From contig CAVRDJ010000002.1 of assembly GCA_963719875.1 (NCBI GenBank), positions 1,798,001 to 1,862,000 of the forward strand: DNA of 64,000 bases, in the 5' to 3' direction. This document shows, in pieces, positions 42,849-51,630 of the stretch (position 1 is its first letter; every line of letters starts with the position of its first letter). Source of the DNA: Palsa-360 sp963719875 (GTDB lineage: Bacteria; Acidobacteriota; Terriglobia; Acidiferrales; UBA7541). The notes below the pieces were generated by a model. That model saw nothing but the letters and a program-made list of their open reading frames with translations, did no database searches and had not been told where the DNA came from. The position numbers and the translations under genes are program-made.

Positions 42849-42963
42849 AAACCCTATGTGCTTTGATTGGTGGAGATAGCTTTTGAGCGAAAGCAGGCTC
42901 CCCAAGTTGTTGAAAACACTGAAAAGTGAAGTGAAAGTATGGAGGGTTTGGAACGGGAATGTG

Positions 42964-43006
42964 TGCTTGCAAAGCAGGTGCTCTCCCAGCTGAGCTACAC
43001 GCCCAC
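42964..43006. repeat. attR core: displaced 5' half of tRNA-Ala
   Basis: 43 bp identical to 1548-1590. The sequence before it (42940-42963) does not complete a tRNA, so this is the displaced chromosomal 5' half, still followed by its old promoter region. It marks the right end of the element. Confidence 0.88.
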
Positions 43007-43186
43007 TGTGGCCAGTTTCATCAATTCTAAAGCATCTGCCGCCGTTCGGGAACACTGAAACACGACTATTTGTCTTCTTGGATTGGATCCAGGGATTGAG
43101 GCAAGTTCAGCGGGCGTGCGTTGGCACGATGAAATTAAGTCGAGCGCTCTTAACAGGGAGCTCCGGGGGATACATTCACAATTGCG

Positions 43187-43969
43187 TCATTCTCCCGAGC
43201 TGCGCCCAGTGGTTGGGGGCAGGTCCGACCGTATCAGAGACTCCGCTTGTTTCCACACATTTGGATCGCATTCAATTTGCGTGTGGGGCTTGACGAAGAC
43301 GCGGTCGTACCAAGGGTACTCGTTGCAGGTATACGGGCTCGTTTTGTAGTCGAATCGAAAATTCCCGATGACCTTGGTGCGCGCTGGATCGGCCGCGCGA
43401 ATTGCGGACTGGCCGTGGACGAATCCATCCGGCTGATAGAAATTTGCGGCCTGGGCCACGTTCGCGGGGATGACCGAATCATTTTGGCGAATCTTGGATA
43501 CGCTATCCACCTGAATGGTGAGGAGCACAGGGACGCCAACTTTTTCCAGTTCACGTGCTACGGCAATGGCTTCCGAAGCGCCCCAGCTATGTCCGTACAG
43601 GATGATGCGCGCATTCTGTTTTTCGGCGGGTGTCAAGATTCCATCGTGATTCGTGTCCAACAGGCTCAGGATTTTCTTTCGCGCATTTTCCCCGTGGTAG
43701 CTCTCAAAAGTCTCCACGTCCACGCCCGAGGGATAGGCCTTGCGCAGGCGCGCCGCAAGCTGCACCACGCTATGGACGGGATCATCGTGCCTGATCAACC
43801 CGCCGACGAAGCCGATGAGGATGACGGGCGGCTTCGTACCGGCGTCTGTCATTGAGACAGAATTATTGCGGCCTCCAAGCGGAACCTGCTCCCCTTGCGG
43901 CGGGACCGCCTGGCCAAGAGCGAGAATGGCCACGAGCGAATAGATCGAAGCGCAAATCGAAGCACCCAT
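43187..43969 (-). CDS. Secreted alpha/beta hydrolase-like protein with EF-hand loop, 260 aa
   Basis: Signal peptide MGASICASIYSLVAILALGQ. The core has ILIGFVGGLIRHDDP, nucleophile elbow YGHSWGASEA (Ser near 137), and between them DTNHDGILTPAE, a canonical EF-hand calcium loop inserted in the hydrolase. The later TKVIGNFRFDYKTSPYTCNE and KPHTQIECD hold candidate His. Probably a calcium-bound secreted esterase/lipase-like enzyme. Divergent from the phospholipase C-like gene. Confidence 0.7.
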   Translation of the reverse strand: MGASICASIYSLVAILALGQAVPPQGEQVPLGGRNNSVSMTDAGTKPPVILIGFVGGLIRHDDPVHSVVQLAARLRKAYPSGVDVETFESYHGENARKKILSLLDTNHDGILTPAEKQNARIILYGHSWGASEAIAVARELEKVGVPVLLTIQVDSVSKIRQNDSVIPANVAQAANFYQPDGFVHGQSAIRAADPARTKVIGNFRFDYKTSPYTCNEYPWYDRVFVKPHTQIECDPNVWKQAESLIRSDLPPTTGRSSGE

Positions 43970-44211
43970 GCGACGAAATGAAGTCGCGTCTCTCCTATGA
44001 GACGAACACCTCGGAAAACATTGTCACTGTTCCAGTATCTCATTCCGCCGCCGAAGTCGGGGCGGCAAACGCCGAGTTCTGCGAATGCAAAGGTTGAGGG
44101 CATCCCTGTACACTCAAGAGCGTGCCTGCCCCCACGCGCCTCTTCCTCAGGGCAACAATTTTCAGAAACCTGGAAGTGAGCTATGATCAAAATGAGGTGG
44201 TAACCGGCAGC

Positions 44212-45531
44212 ATGGGACGCAGTGATACATTTTCAGTGAAAGTTTTCGCGATGACCGCGGCGCTGGCTTTGGTTATGGGCTGGCCGAGTGAGGCCGCGGC
44301 GTACGCTGTGCTTGCTCATGAAGCGATTATTGACAGCGCGTGGGACACCAACATACGCCCGCTACTGTTAATGCGTTTTCCCGATGCGACGGGAGAACAA
44401 CTGAAAGAAGCGCATGGCTACGCATATGGCGGGGCGATTATCCAGGACATGGGCTATTACCCGCACGGCAGTTTTTTCTTCAGCGACTTGGTGCACTACG
44501 TTCGGAGTGGAGATTTTGTCCTGGCTCTGCTCCGCGATTCCAAGGACCTTGACGGCTACGCGTTTGCTCTCGGAGCCCTTGCGCACTACGCCGCCGACAA
44601 TGACGGCCACCCCATCGGCACGAATCGCGCCGTCCCACTGCTCTATCCCAAGTTGAAACAGAAATACGGCGACACGGTCACGTATGAACAAGACAAGCTG
44701 GCGCACGTAAAAACGGAATTTGGATTCAACGTCCTGGAAATAGCGCAGGGTCGTTACGCCCCGGATAACTACCACGACTTCATCGGCTTTGGAGTTTCAG
44801 TTCCTCTCCTGGAGCAAGCCTTTCAGGAAACCTACGGCTTGGATCTGAAAAGCGTTCTTTCTGACGAAGATAAGGTCCTGGGTTCGTACCGCCGCGATGT
44901 CAGCCAGCTTCTTCCCAAAGCGACGCGCATTGCCTGGAGCCTGAAGAAAAACGACATCATGAAGGATCAGCCCGGCATCACGAGAAGGAAATTCCTCTAC
45001 AATCTTTCTCGCGCGAGTTACCAAAAAAATTGGGGAAAGCAGTATCAACCACCCACCTTTGGCGAAAGATTTCTGGCCTTCCTGGTCCGGATTCTCCCAA
45101 AGATCGGTCCCCTCAAAGTATTGCAGCTCAAAACACCTACTCCGGCGGCGGAAAAGCTATTCGAAGCGAGCTTCAACGCAACTCTGGATCGCTACAAGCA
45201 ACTCCTGAGCCAGGCAGCCACCGGCCAGCCGGACTTGCCCAACGATAATTTCGACACCGGCGAAATCACGGGGCCGGGAAAATATAAGCTTGCCGATGAG
45301 ACGCAAGCACAACTGCTCGACGCCCTGGCAAAGCTGAAATTCAATTCCGCTTCTCCAGAGGTTCGGGCCGAACTTCTGGAATATTTCGGGCATCCGGATG
45401 CTCCGTATGCCATGAAGCGAAAGCCAAAAGACTGGGCGAAAGTTCAAACCGAACTGGAGGAATTGAAGAACGCGCCTCCCCCGGCGGCGGCGACGACGAG
45501 TGCGGATGATCCATTCTTATCCGTTCCCTAA
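44212..45531 (+). CDS. Secreted zinc-dependent phospholipase C-like protein, 439 aa
   Basis: Signal peptide (MTAALALVMGWPSEAAA). The mature protein starts near YAVLAHEAIIDSAW, with His and acidic zinc ligands spread as in the Zn_dep_PLPC family (HEAIID, QDMGYYPHGSFFFSDLVHYV, ALGALAHYAADNDGHP, KLAHVKTEFGFN). The C-terminus is Pro/Ala-rich. ATG 44212 (MGRSDTFSVK) is preferred because it begins a normal signal peptide; the frame is open to 44122. Likely acts on phospholipids outside the cell. Confidence 0.85.
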   Translation: MGRSDTFSVKVFAMTAALALVMGWPSEAAAYAVLAHEAIIDSAWDTNIRPLLLMRFPDATGEQLKEAHGYAYGGAIIQDMGYYPHGSFFFSDLVHYVRSGDFVLALLRDSKDLDGYAFALGALAHYAADNDGHPIGTNRAVPLLYPKLKQKYGDTVTYEQDKLAHVKTEFGFNVLEIAQGRYAPDNYHDFIGFGVSVPLLEQAFQETYGLDLKSVLSDEDKVLGSYRRDVSQLLPKATRIAWSLKKNDIMKDQPGITRRKFLYNLSRASYQKNWGKQYQPPTFGERFLAFLVRILPKIGPLKVLQLKTPTPAAEKLFEASFNATLDRYKQLLSQAATGQPDLPNDNFDTGEITGPGKYKLADETQAQLLDALAKLKFNSASPEVRAELLEYFGHPDAPYAMKRKPKDWAKVQTELEELKNAPPPAAATTSADDPFLSVP

Positions 45532-45648
45532 TCCGAGTGAGACGCTTTGGCAGCGCCCGTCCACCGCGGCGGACGAGCGTTACAAGACCCGGCCCTGGCC
45601 TGGTTGTCGCACCGGATCTTAAGCGCCAGATATCAGAAAGACGAATGA

Positions 45649-47499
45649 ATGACGCGCTTTCTCTCCCGCATATGGGACGATCCCGAATGTGGCGGATTGA
45701 ACAAAGACACGGAACGCCTCTTTGCCTACCATCAGGCCACGAAGCATACCTATCATTCCGTCCGCACCAATGCGCGCTATCTCGATTGGCACAATCAGCC
45801 TGATCCCTTCCGCACTTTTGAAGGCGCTCCCAATATCCATCTTCCGCCGGAGCCTGGTTTTCCGAACACTGGAACATTCGCCGCGATGGCAGCGCTTGCG
45901 GAGAAAATAAAACTGCCCACCGGCGATGCGTCTGAACGCCGCGAAACATTTCAACCGGACCTGACCTGGCTCAGCCGTTTGCTGTGGCACTCGATGGCGG
46001 TCAGCGCCTGGAAGAAAATTCCAGGCACAGGCGCTCGCTACAGCCTGCGCGTGAATCCCTCATCCGGCAACCTCCACCCGACGGAAACCTACGTTGCGCT
46101 GCGCGCATTTACAGGAATGGAGGACGGTTTATATCACTACCGCGCGGACTGGCACGTCCTCGAGCTTCGCAGGCGCGGCGCCTGGATCCAGCATCTTGCC
46201 CGTGCTCTCGAAGTTCCTTGGGCGTCGGAGTCGCCGCTGATGGTCGGATTGACTTCCATCTTTTGGCGGGAAGCCTGGAAGTATGGTGATCGCGCTTATC
46301 GCTACTGCTGCCACGATTTGGGTCACGCCATCATGAGCTTGCTGCTGGCAGCGCGCTCCTTGGGACTGCCCGGCGGTGCGGTCGCTCACTTTAGCGACGT
46401 CAGCCTGGCTCGCGCTATGGGTTTGGTAGAAAGCGACGAAGCTCCTATGGCGTTTCTGGCCTTTCCGCCGCAGAACATTTCGATTGGATTTCCCGCCGCA
46501 CTGGAACAAGGGGTCATGGGAATTCCCAACGAGCTATCCGCGGAAGAAGTCCGCAGTGATTTGCTTCTCGGGATTCATGCCTCGACGATTCTTCCTGACC
46601 CTGCGGGAGCACTGCCGAGCGTTTCCACCACCAATCAAGACATTGCGGACGACTACGCGCGTTCATCCGACCCGCCGCACGATGCCCCTCTTGGATCAAC
46701 CGTGCGTCGGCGGCGCTCGGCGCTTGATTTTGATCCTCGCACGCCGCCAATGGAACGCGCCCACCTGGAACAGCTTCTGGACTTCGCGACGCGGGATTGG
46801 CTTGCGGACTGGCGGGGAAATTTTGGCGGCGAGGCAGCGCCGGCCGAAAGAGGCGCCGATTTCGTGGCGTTATATCTCTACCTACATCGCGTGCGTGATT
46901 GCGAGCCCGGCGTCTATCGTTGGGATCGCCCCAACAGAAAACTCGAACAGTTACATCGCGGCAATGTGCAGCGCGTCGCGGCTTTTCTCAGCCTCGAACA
47001 AGCCCTCGCGGGAAACTCATGTTTCACAGTTTCCATGATGGCAGATTTGGGCCAGGCGGCGCGAGTGTTCGGCAATCGCGGTTATCGCTATGTATATTTT
47101 GAAGCGGGCGCAATCGGGCAAAGGCTCTACGTCGGGGCGGAAGCGCTGGGCTGGAACGCCACCGGCATCGGCGCATTCTACGACGACGATGTGCACCGCT
47201 ATTTAGGCTTCCTCGATGAGGGAGCGGATACCGTGGACGCATCGGTACGAGAAGCGGAAAAAGCGGCGCTGGTCATGCTCGGTTCACCGGCTTCCCGCGC
47301 CGCTGTGCAGGATCGAGACTCGCGCGAATTCGCTCCCGTGATTTCCGAATCCGGCGAAGAGCATCCTGCAAACCCGGAACGACTCCGGGAGAAAAAGAAC
47401 GATGCGCCGCCGCACAATGATCCGCGCAAACTTCCGCGTCAAGTCATCTATCACTTTGCAGTTGGCCGCGCCGTCCCCGATCCGCGGATCGAGGATTGA
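45649..47499 (+). CDS. SagB-type double nitroreductase, 616 aa
   Basis: Two FMN-binding nitroreductase domains: about 100-330 (RYSLRVNPSSGNLHPTETYV, GLYHYRADWHVLELRRRG, CCHDLGHAIMSLLLAARSLG) and 360-560 (RRRSALDFDPRTPPMERAHL, GVYRWDRPNRKLEQLHRGNV, YRYVYFEAGAIGQRLYVGAE). SagB/ThcOx enzymes oxidise azolines in peptide natural products, but many soil bacteria carry stand-alone double-domain forms. No precursor, cyclodehydratase or transporter gene is nearby, so the substrate is unknown. Confidence 0.88.
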   Translation: MTRFLSRIWDDPECGGLNKDTERLFAYHQATKHTYHSVRTNARYLDWHNQPDPFRTFEGAPNIHLPPEPGFPNTGTFAAMAALAEKIKLPTGDASERRETFQPDLTWLSRLLWHSMAVSAWKKIPGTGARYSLRVNPSSGNLHPTETYVALRAFTGMEDGLYHYRADWHVLELRRRGAWIQHLARALEVPWASESPLMVGLTSIFWREAWKYGDRAYRYCCHDLGHAIMSLLLAARSLGLPGGAVAHFSDVSLARAMGLVESDEAPMAFLAFPPQNISIGFPAALEQGVMGIPNELSAEEVRSDLLLGIHASTILPDPAGALPSVSTTNQDIADDYARSSDPPHDAPLGSTVRRRRSALDFDPRTPPMERAHLEQLLDFATRDWLADWRGNFGGEAAPAERGADFVALYLYLHRVRDCEPGVYRWDRPNRKLEQLHRGNVQRVAAFLSLEQALAGNSCFTVSMMADLGQAARVFGNRGYRYVYFEAGAIGQRLYVGAEALGWNATGIGAFYDDDVHRYLGFLDEGADTVDASVREAEKAALVMLGSPASRAAVQDRDSREFAPVISESGEEHPANPERLREKKNDAPPHNDPRKLPRQVIYHFAVGRAVPDPRIED

Positions 47500-47501
47500 A
47501 C

Positions 47502-47568
47502 CCCGGGAACGCCAATCTCCCGATTGGCGTCGCGCAAATCGCCAATCGGGAGATTGGCGCTCCCGGGA
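47502..47568. repeat. Palindromic repeat (GGGAACGCCAATC family)
   Basis: CCCGGGAACGCCAATCTCCC and its reverse complement, ~10-nt loop region. The same family is at 53002-53065. Placed between convergent genes (stops at 47499 and 47576), it would act as a two-way terminator. Confidence 0.75.
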
Positions 47569-47575
47569 AACACCA

Positions 47576-48676
47576 CTACTTGATCTTTACGTATTTTCTC
47601 AACTTGTGCGGACCGACGTCCGCCGCATAGATTGTGCCTTTGGCATCGGCCACAATTCCTGACGCCCCGGAAATGCGGTTCACGTCCGCTTGGGCCAAGT
47701 CAGGGTCGGGGATGAAGGCCGCGAGCGAGCCGTCTTTGGCGCTTCCGACGGTAATACCCCTCAAATAGCCCGGATTGACCTTCGAATTTGATTGCGAGTC
47801 GCTCACGTAAAGAGTGTCGTCTTTCGAAATATACACAGCGCTTGGCCGCCCAAATTGTTTCCACGCGACGATGAAGTTTCCATCCTGGTCGAAGACCTGG
47901 ACGCGACTGTTGCTGCGGTCGGCAACGTACACGTAGCCCCGGGAACCTCCGATGGAGATGTCGTGGGGTTGGTCGAATTCGCCCGGGCCCGAACCGTGGT
48001 GTCCCCAGGTCTTGATGAACTTGCCGTCCTTCGAAAATTTCACCACGCGGTCATTTTTGCCGTGTCCGTCGGTCACGAAAATATCGCCATTGGGAGCAAT
48101 GGCAATGCCGGACGGCATGTCGAAAGTATCCGGACCATCCCCCTTAACACCTTCCTTGCCAATGGTCATGAGCACCTTGCCGGTGGGACTCATCTTGAAG
48201 ACCTGGTGGCCCCGCACCACGCCGTTGGAATCCTTCGCCGACAAACCGAGCACCGTCTCGCTGGCGTTGGCGTCGCTCGCCCAAATGTTGCCCTGCGCGT
48301 CCACGGTAAATCCGTGGGGAAACGCAAACATTCCGCTGCCAAAGCTCGTCAGAAGTTTTCCCGACGGATCAAATTCCAGAATCGGCGGGTCGGTGCGGCC
48401 GACGCAGGTGGCGGTGCCGGCCGGTTCGGTATTGAAGCAACGATGAAAGACCCAGATGTTGCCCTTGGGGTCGATGTCCGCGCGGATTAGCTCGCCCCAG
48501 TGGCCTCCATTCATGCTCGCGGGAAGAGTCGGCCAGCCCTCCTCCAGGCGATACGGATCGGGGAGGTCGGCTTGCTTGGGGTACTGCTTTTCCTGGGCGC
48601 GCGCAGAGGGCCCCAGCGCAGCGGATGCAGCAAGAACAGCGATCAGCGTGAAACTCGTTATCCTGAAAAAATTCAT
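47576..48676 (-). CDS. Secreted NHL-repeat beta-propeller protein, 366 aa
   Basis: Signal peptide MNFFRITSFTLIAVLAASAA. Six NHL blades, each with a G..V...GNI(W/F)V.D pattern: IDPKGNIWVFHR, VDAQGNIWASDAN, IAPNGDIFVTDGHGKNDRVV, GSRGYVYVADRSNSRVQVFD, SKDDTLYVSDSQSN, ADAKGTIYAADVGPHKLRKY. Similar to peptidyl-alpha-hydroxyglycine lyase-like propellers, without clear catalytic proof. ATG 48676 follows AAGGGG at 5 nt. Confidence 0.85.
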   Translation of the reverse strand: MNFFRITSFTLIAVLAASAALGPSARAQEKQYPKQADLPDPYRLEEGWPTLPASMNGGHWGELIRADIDPKGNIWVFHRCFNTEPAGTATCVGRTDPPILEFDPSGKLLTSFGSGMFAFPHGFTVDAQGNIWASDANASETVLGLSAKDSNGVVRGHQVFKMSPTGKVLMTIGKEGVKGDGPDTFDMPSGIAIAPNGDIFVTDGHGKNDRVVKFSKDGKFIKTWGHHGSGPGEFDQPHDISIGGSRGYVYVADRSNSRVQVFDQDGNFIVAWKQFGRPSAVYISKDDTLYVSDSQSNSKVNPGYLRGITVGSAKDGSLAAFIPDPDLAQADVNRISGASGIVADAKGTIYAADVGPHKLRKYVKIK

Positions 48677-48766
48677 CGCATCCCCTTTCGGCCGTCGTTC
48701 AGCGAAGGAAAACATGGGGCCATTTGACCATGAAGATGCCCGTCCCGTCCCGAAAAACACGAGACG

Positions 48767-48792
48767 GTTCACCGAGAACGTTCTCGGTGAAC
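48767..48792. promoter_or_regulatory. Perfect 26-bp palindrome
   Basis: GTTCACCGAGAAC followed directly by its reverse complement, no loop. It lies between the leftward NHL gene and rightward rplU. Zero-loop symmetry favours a dimeric repressor site over an RNA hairpin. Confidence 0.5.
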
Positions 48793-48974
48793 GGAACGAC
48801 CGCTGCAAAACCATCCTGCCGTGTTAGCGATGGGTTTTGTAGAGGCCGCCCAAATCTCGGGCAGGTTTTCGTTTTTCCATCGCGGAACCAATTCGCAATC
48901 CTAGCGAACCAGTCGTTGACCTTCAATCCACCCGTCCGTATAATAGGGGTTTCCGAATTGTGTCTGGAGGGGCG

Positions 48975-49286
48975 ATGTACGCCGTGATTCGAACTGGTGG
49001 GAAGCAGTACCGGGTTGCGCCCGGAGATACCGTCAAGGTTGAGACTTTGCCTGGCAAAGTGGGCGGTGACGTCACGTTTGGGGACGTGGTCGCCGTGGCT
49101 ACCGACGAAAAGAAACTTCTGACCGGAGCGGAGGCCGCCAAGGCCAAGGTCACGGGCAAAATCGTTTCGCAGGGGCGTCATCCGAAACTAACGGTCTTTA
49201 AATACCGCTGCATCAAGCAGTACAAGATTGTCCGCGGCCACCGGCAGAATTACACAGCCGTCGAGGTCAGCGGGATCGAGCTCTAA
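48975..49286 (+). CDS. rplU: 50S ribosomal protein L21
   Basis: MYAVIRTGGKQYRVAPGDTV is the L21 signature, 103 aa, normal length; ends KYRCIKQYKIVRGHRQNYTA and VEVSGIEL. ATG 48975 follows GGAGGGG. First gene of the rplU-rpmA-obgE cluster, the usual bacterial order. Confidence 0.98.
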   Translation: MYAVIRTGGKQYRVAPGDTVKVETLPGKVGGDVTFGDVVAVATDEKKLLTGAEAAKAKVTGKIVSQGRHPKLTVFKYRCIKQYKIVRGHRQNYTAVEVSGIEL

Positions 49287-49306
49287 GAGCTCCAAAGGAA
49301 ATTGAG

Positions 49307-49603
49307 ATGGCGCATAAGAAAGGTGGCGGCTCCTCCGTAAACGGCCGCAACTCTCAAGGGCAAAGGCTGGGCGTGAAGCGGTTCGGCGGCCAGTTGGTCC
49401 ATGCGGGAACAATTTTGATCCGCCAGCGCGGCACCAAGCATAAGCCCGGTGTGAACGTCGCGCGGGGCAAGGACGATACGCTGTTCGCCCTGATAGATGG
49501 CGTCGTGCTTTTTCAGGACAAGGGCCAGGACGGGCGCTACATCAGCGTCCTGCCGCAGGAGCAGGCCGCTTCAGCACCCCCTGCCGCTGCACCAGCAAAC
49601 TAA
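49307..49603 (+). CDS. rpmA: 50S ribosomal protein L27
   Basis: MAHKKGGGSSVNGRNSQGQR, then LGVKRFGGQLVHAGTILIRQ. The mature-type N-terminus (no cleaved leader) is present. 98 aa with an Ala/Pro tail, slightly longer than usual. Follows rplU by 20 bp with AAAGGAA before ATG. Confidence 0.98.
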   Translation: MAHKKGGGSSVNGRNSQGQRLGVKRFGGQLVHAGTILIRQRGTKHKPGVNVARGKDDTLFALIDGVVLFQDKGQDGRYISVLPQEQAASAPPAAAPAN

Positions 49604-49621
49604 CTGGATCTCGAATTCGAG

Positions 49622-49658
49622 AAGGCGGCTCCGCGATTGCGGGGCCGCCTTTGTGTTT
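49622..49658 (+). terminator. Terminator after rpmA
   Basis: AAGGCGGC and GCCGCCTT stem with inner CCGC/GCGG, then ttgtgttt. It separates rplU-rpmA from obgE, or attenuates read-through. Confidence 0.75.
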
Positions 49659-49659
49659 A

Positions 49660-49730
49660 GTAGCGCAGGCTTCAGCCTGTGGGTTTTGGTCCTTGCCAGG
49701 CCAACCGCCTCAAGCTGAAGCGTGCGCTAC
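49660..49730. repeat. Palindromic repeat (GTAGCGCAGGCTTCAGCC family)
   Basis: GTAGCGCAGGCTTCAGCCTG at the left and CTCAAGCTGAAGCGTGCGCT at the right, inverted. Related in core (GCTTCAGCCTG) to the repeat at 55679-55754. Sits in the obgE promoter region. Confidence 0.6.
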
Positions 49731-49783
49731 CAGCAGTACAAATCGATCGCGCACTGGCGTATTCTGAAGGGCGGAAGTGACCC

Positions 49784-50914
49784 ATGGTGTTCGTTGATGA
49801 AGCCAAAATCTATGTGAAGGCCGGCAACGGCGGAAACGGCTGCATCGCGTTTCGTCGCGAAAAATTCGTGCCGCGCGGCGGCCCTTCGGGCGGCGACGGC
49901 GGCCATGGCGGCAGTATCTACCTCGAAGCGAATCCGCACGACAACACGCTGTTGCGCTACCGGTACAACCGCGAATTCAAAGCCGATCGCGGCCGGCACG
50001 GCGAAGGCTCGAATTGTTCCGGGCACTCTGGCGCGGACATGATTCTGGCGGTGCCCGTGGGCACCGTCGTTTTGGACGAGGACACGGGCGAGCAGGTCGC
50101 CGATCTGACGAAGCCTGGCGAACGGATCTTAATTGCGCAAGGAGGGCGCGGCGGACGCGGCAACCAGCACTTCGCCAAGCCGTGGCATCAGGCGCCGCGC
50201 GAATCGGAAGAAGGCCAGACCGGCGTCGAGCGCCATTTGCACTTGTCGTTGAAACTGCTGGCGGACGTTGGCCTCGTGGGATTTCCGAACGTGGGAAAAT
50301 CCACGCTCATTTCGCGAATTTCCGCGGCGCATCCGAAAATTGCCGATTATCCGTTTACCACGTTGCAGCCCGGCCTCGGAGTCGTCTCCGCCGATGGCGC
50401 TCCTGGAAAGCCGTCGGAAAAAGGCGGCGGGCGCACGTTCGTGGTGGCGGACTTGCCCGGCTTGATCGAAGGCGCGCATACCGGCGCGGGCCTGGGTATC
50501 CGCTTTCTGAAACATATCGAGCGCACGCGGCTCGTCGCGCATTTGATCGACACGAGCGACGCTTCCGACCGCGATCCCGTGCACGACTTTGAAATCATCG
50601 CCGGGGAACTCGCCGCGTTCAGCGAAAAACTTGCCGAGAAGCCCGTCATCGTTGTGGCCACAAAACTGGACGCAACGACGGACCGCGCGCGACTCGAAAA
50701 ACTACGCGACTTTTGCGCCGCGCGCGGACTCGAGTTTCACGCAATCTCGTCTGCTTCGGGCGAAGGCATCCCGCAACTGGTGCGGGCCATGGCCGATGCG
50801 CTCGACCGCTTGGCGCCTCATGAGCCGCTGCAGGAAAACTCGGACGATGCGGCGCAGTTAAAGAAACCCCACGACAACGAATTCCCCGCGCCGGCGCATC
50901 CGGAGGACCGTTGA
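49784..50914 (+). CDS. obgE: GTPase Obg
   Basis: Gly-rich Obg fold (GGNGGNGCIAFRREKFVPRG, GGRGGRGNQHFA), then the G domain: G1 GFPNVGKSTL, G2 DYPFTTLQP, G3 DLPGLIEGAH, G4 VATKLDAT, G5 ISSASGEG. 376 aa with an acidic tail. Acts in 50S assembly and stress control. TTGA overlap with nadD. Confidence 0.97.
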   Translation: MVFVDEAKIYVKAGNGGNGCIAFRREKFVPRGGPSGGDGGHGGSIYLEANPHDNTLLRYRYNREFKADRGRHGEGSNCSGHSGADMILAVPVGTVVLDEDTGEQVADLTKPGERILIAQGGRGGRGNQHFAKPWHQAPRESEEGQTGVERHLHLSLKLLADVGLVGFPNVGKSTLISRISAAHPKIADYPFTTLQPGLGVVSADGAPGKPSEKGGGRTFVVADLPGLIEGAHTGAGLGIRFLKHIERTRLVAHLIDTSDASDRDPVHDFEIIAGELAAFSEKLAEKPVIVVATKLDATTDRARLEKLRDFCAARGLEFHAISSASGEGIPQLVRAMADALDRLAPHEPLQENSDDAAQLKKPHDNEFPAPAHPEDR

Positions 50915-51630
50915 GCATCGCGCCGCCGGAATCGCACGGCTCTTTCCGGGAGCAGGCTGGCGAGCGGCGCATCGCGCTATTTGGCGGCACATTCGATCCG
51001 ATTCATATTGGGCACCTCGCCGTTGCACGCGCTGCCGAACGCCGCTTCCATCTGGACGAGATTCATTTCATTCCCACGGGGCGTCCGCCACACAAGCATC
51101 GCGCCGGAATGGCTTCCTACGCCGACCGGTACGCGATGGTGTCCATCGCCTGCGCCGATCATCCGAGGTTTGTCCCATCGCTCGCGGAAGCGGGCGCGGG
51201 CCAATCCGGACGCGAAATCTTTTATTCCGTCGATACGGTGAGGCACTACAAGCAGAGACACCACAGCACGGGCGCGCATTTTTATTTTTTGCTGGGCGCG
51301 GATTCCTTCCTGGACATTCCGACCTGGAAGGATTACGAGACGCTGCTGGGCCTGTGCGATTTCATCGTGGCGAGCCGTCCCGGCTTTAATGTGAACGCGC
51401 TGCGCCTCGTGATTCCGCCGGAACTGTTTGCGCGCCGCGGCGCCGCGCACGCTCCGCTCGATCCGCGCGCGATCACCTTGCGCCGCACCGTCGTGTACGT
51501 GCTGGACACGGTTTCGAGCCACGTTTCGGCGACCAATCTCCGCCATCGCTTGGATCGAAACGATTCGATCCACGGGCTTGTACCGCCGCGCGTCGAGGAA
51601 TACATTAGCAAGAAGGCCCTTTACCGGTGA
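50911..51630 (+). CDS. nadD: Nicotinate-nucleotide adenylyltransferase
   Basis: IALFGGTFDPIHIGHLAVAR is the nucleotidyltransferase GxFDPxHxGH motif; ISKKALY end and ATNLRHRL helix match NadD (S-T/S-x-x-R region). 239 aa. TTG start 50911 overlaps the obgE stop (TTGA). Converts nicotinate mononucleotide to deamido-NAD. Confidence 0.96.
   Translation: MSIAPPESHGSFREQAGERRIALFGGTFDPIHIGHLAVARAAERRFHLDEIHFIPTGRPPHKHRAGMASYADRYAMVSIACADHPRFVPSLAEAGAGQSGREIFYSVDTVRHYKQRHHSTGAHFYFLLGADSFLDIPTWKDYETLLGLCDFIVASRPGFNVNALRLVIPPELFARRGAAHAPLDPRAITLRRTVVYVLDTVSSHVSATNLRHRLDRNDSIHGLVPPRVEEYISKKALYR

Larger units (their letters stand above)
1548..43006. mobile_element. tRNA-Ala-integrated element carrying a casposon-like PolB/Cas1 module
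   Basis: Bounded by a 43-bp perfect direct repeat, with an integrase gene beginning 70 bp inside the left end and a RepA/DnaB-like ATPase near the right end. It contains excisionase-like, HTH, HNH, PolB and Cas1 genes, four insertion sequences and many short unknown genes. The 5-30 kb segment carries host-type REP repeats, while 30-42 kb and 1.6-5.1 kb have none. The island is therefore probably a composite, either grown by insertion into its middle or assembled from two elements. Confidence 0.8.

Noticed and set aside
30000..43000. Search for a CRISPR array or cas2 near cas1
   Set aside because: No regularly spaced 25-40 bp direct repeats and no small ferredoxin-fold Cas2-like ORF on either strand; the two TTTTTGCGTCC boxes are only about 22 bp apart and not an array.
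49660..49730. Riboswitch upstream of obgE
   Set aside because: The structure is one of the genome's palindromic repeats with a relative at 55679; no ligand-type core is seen.
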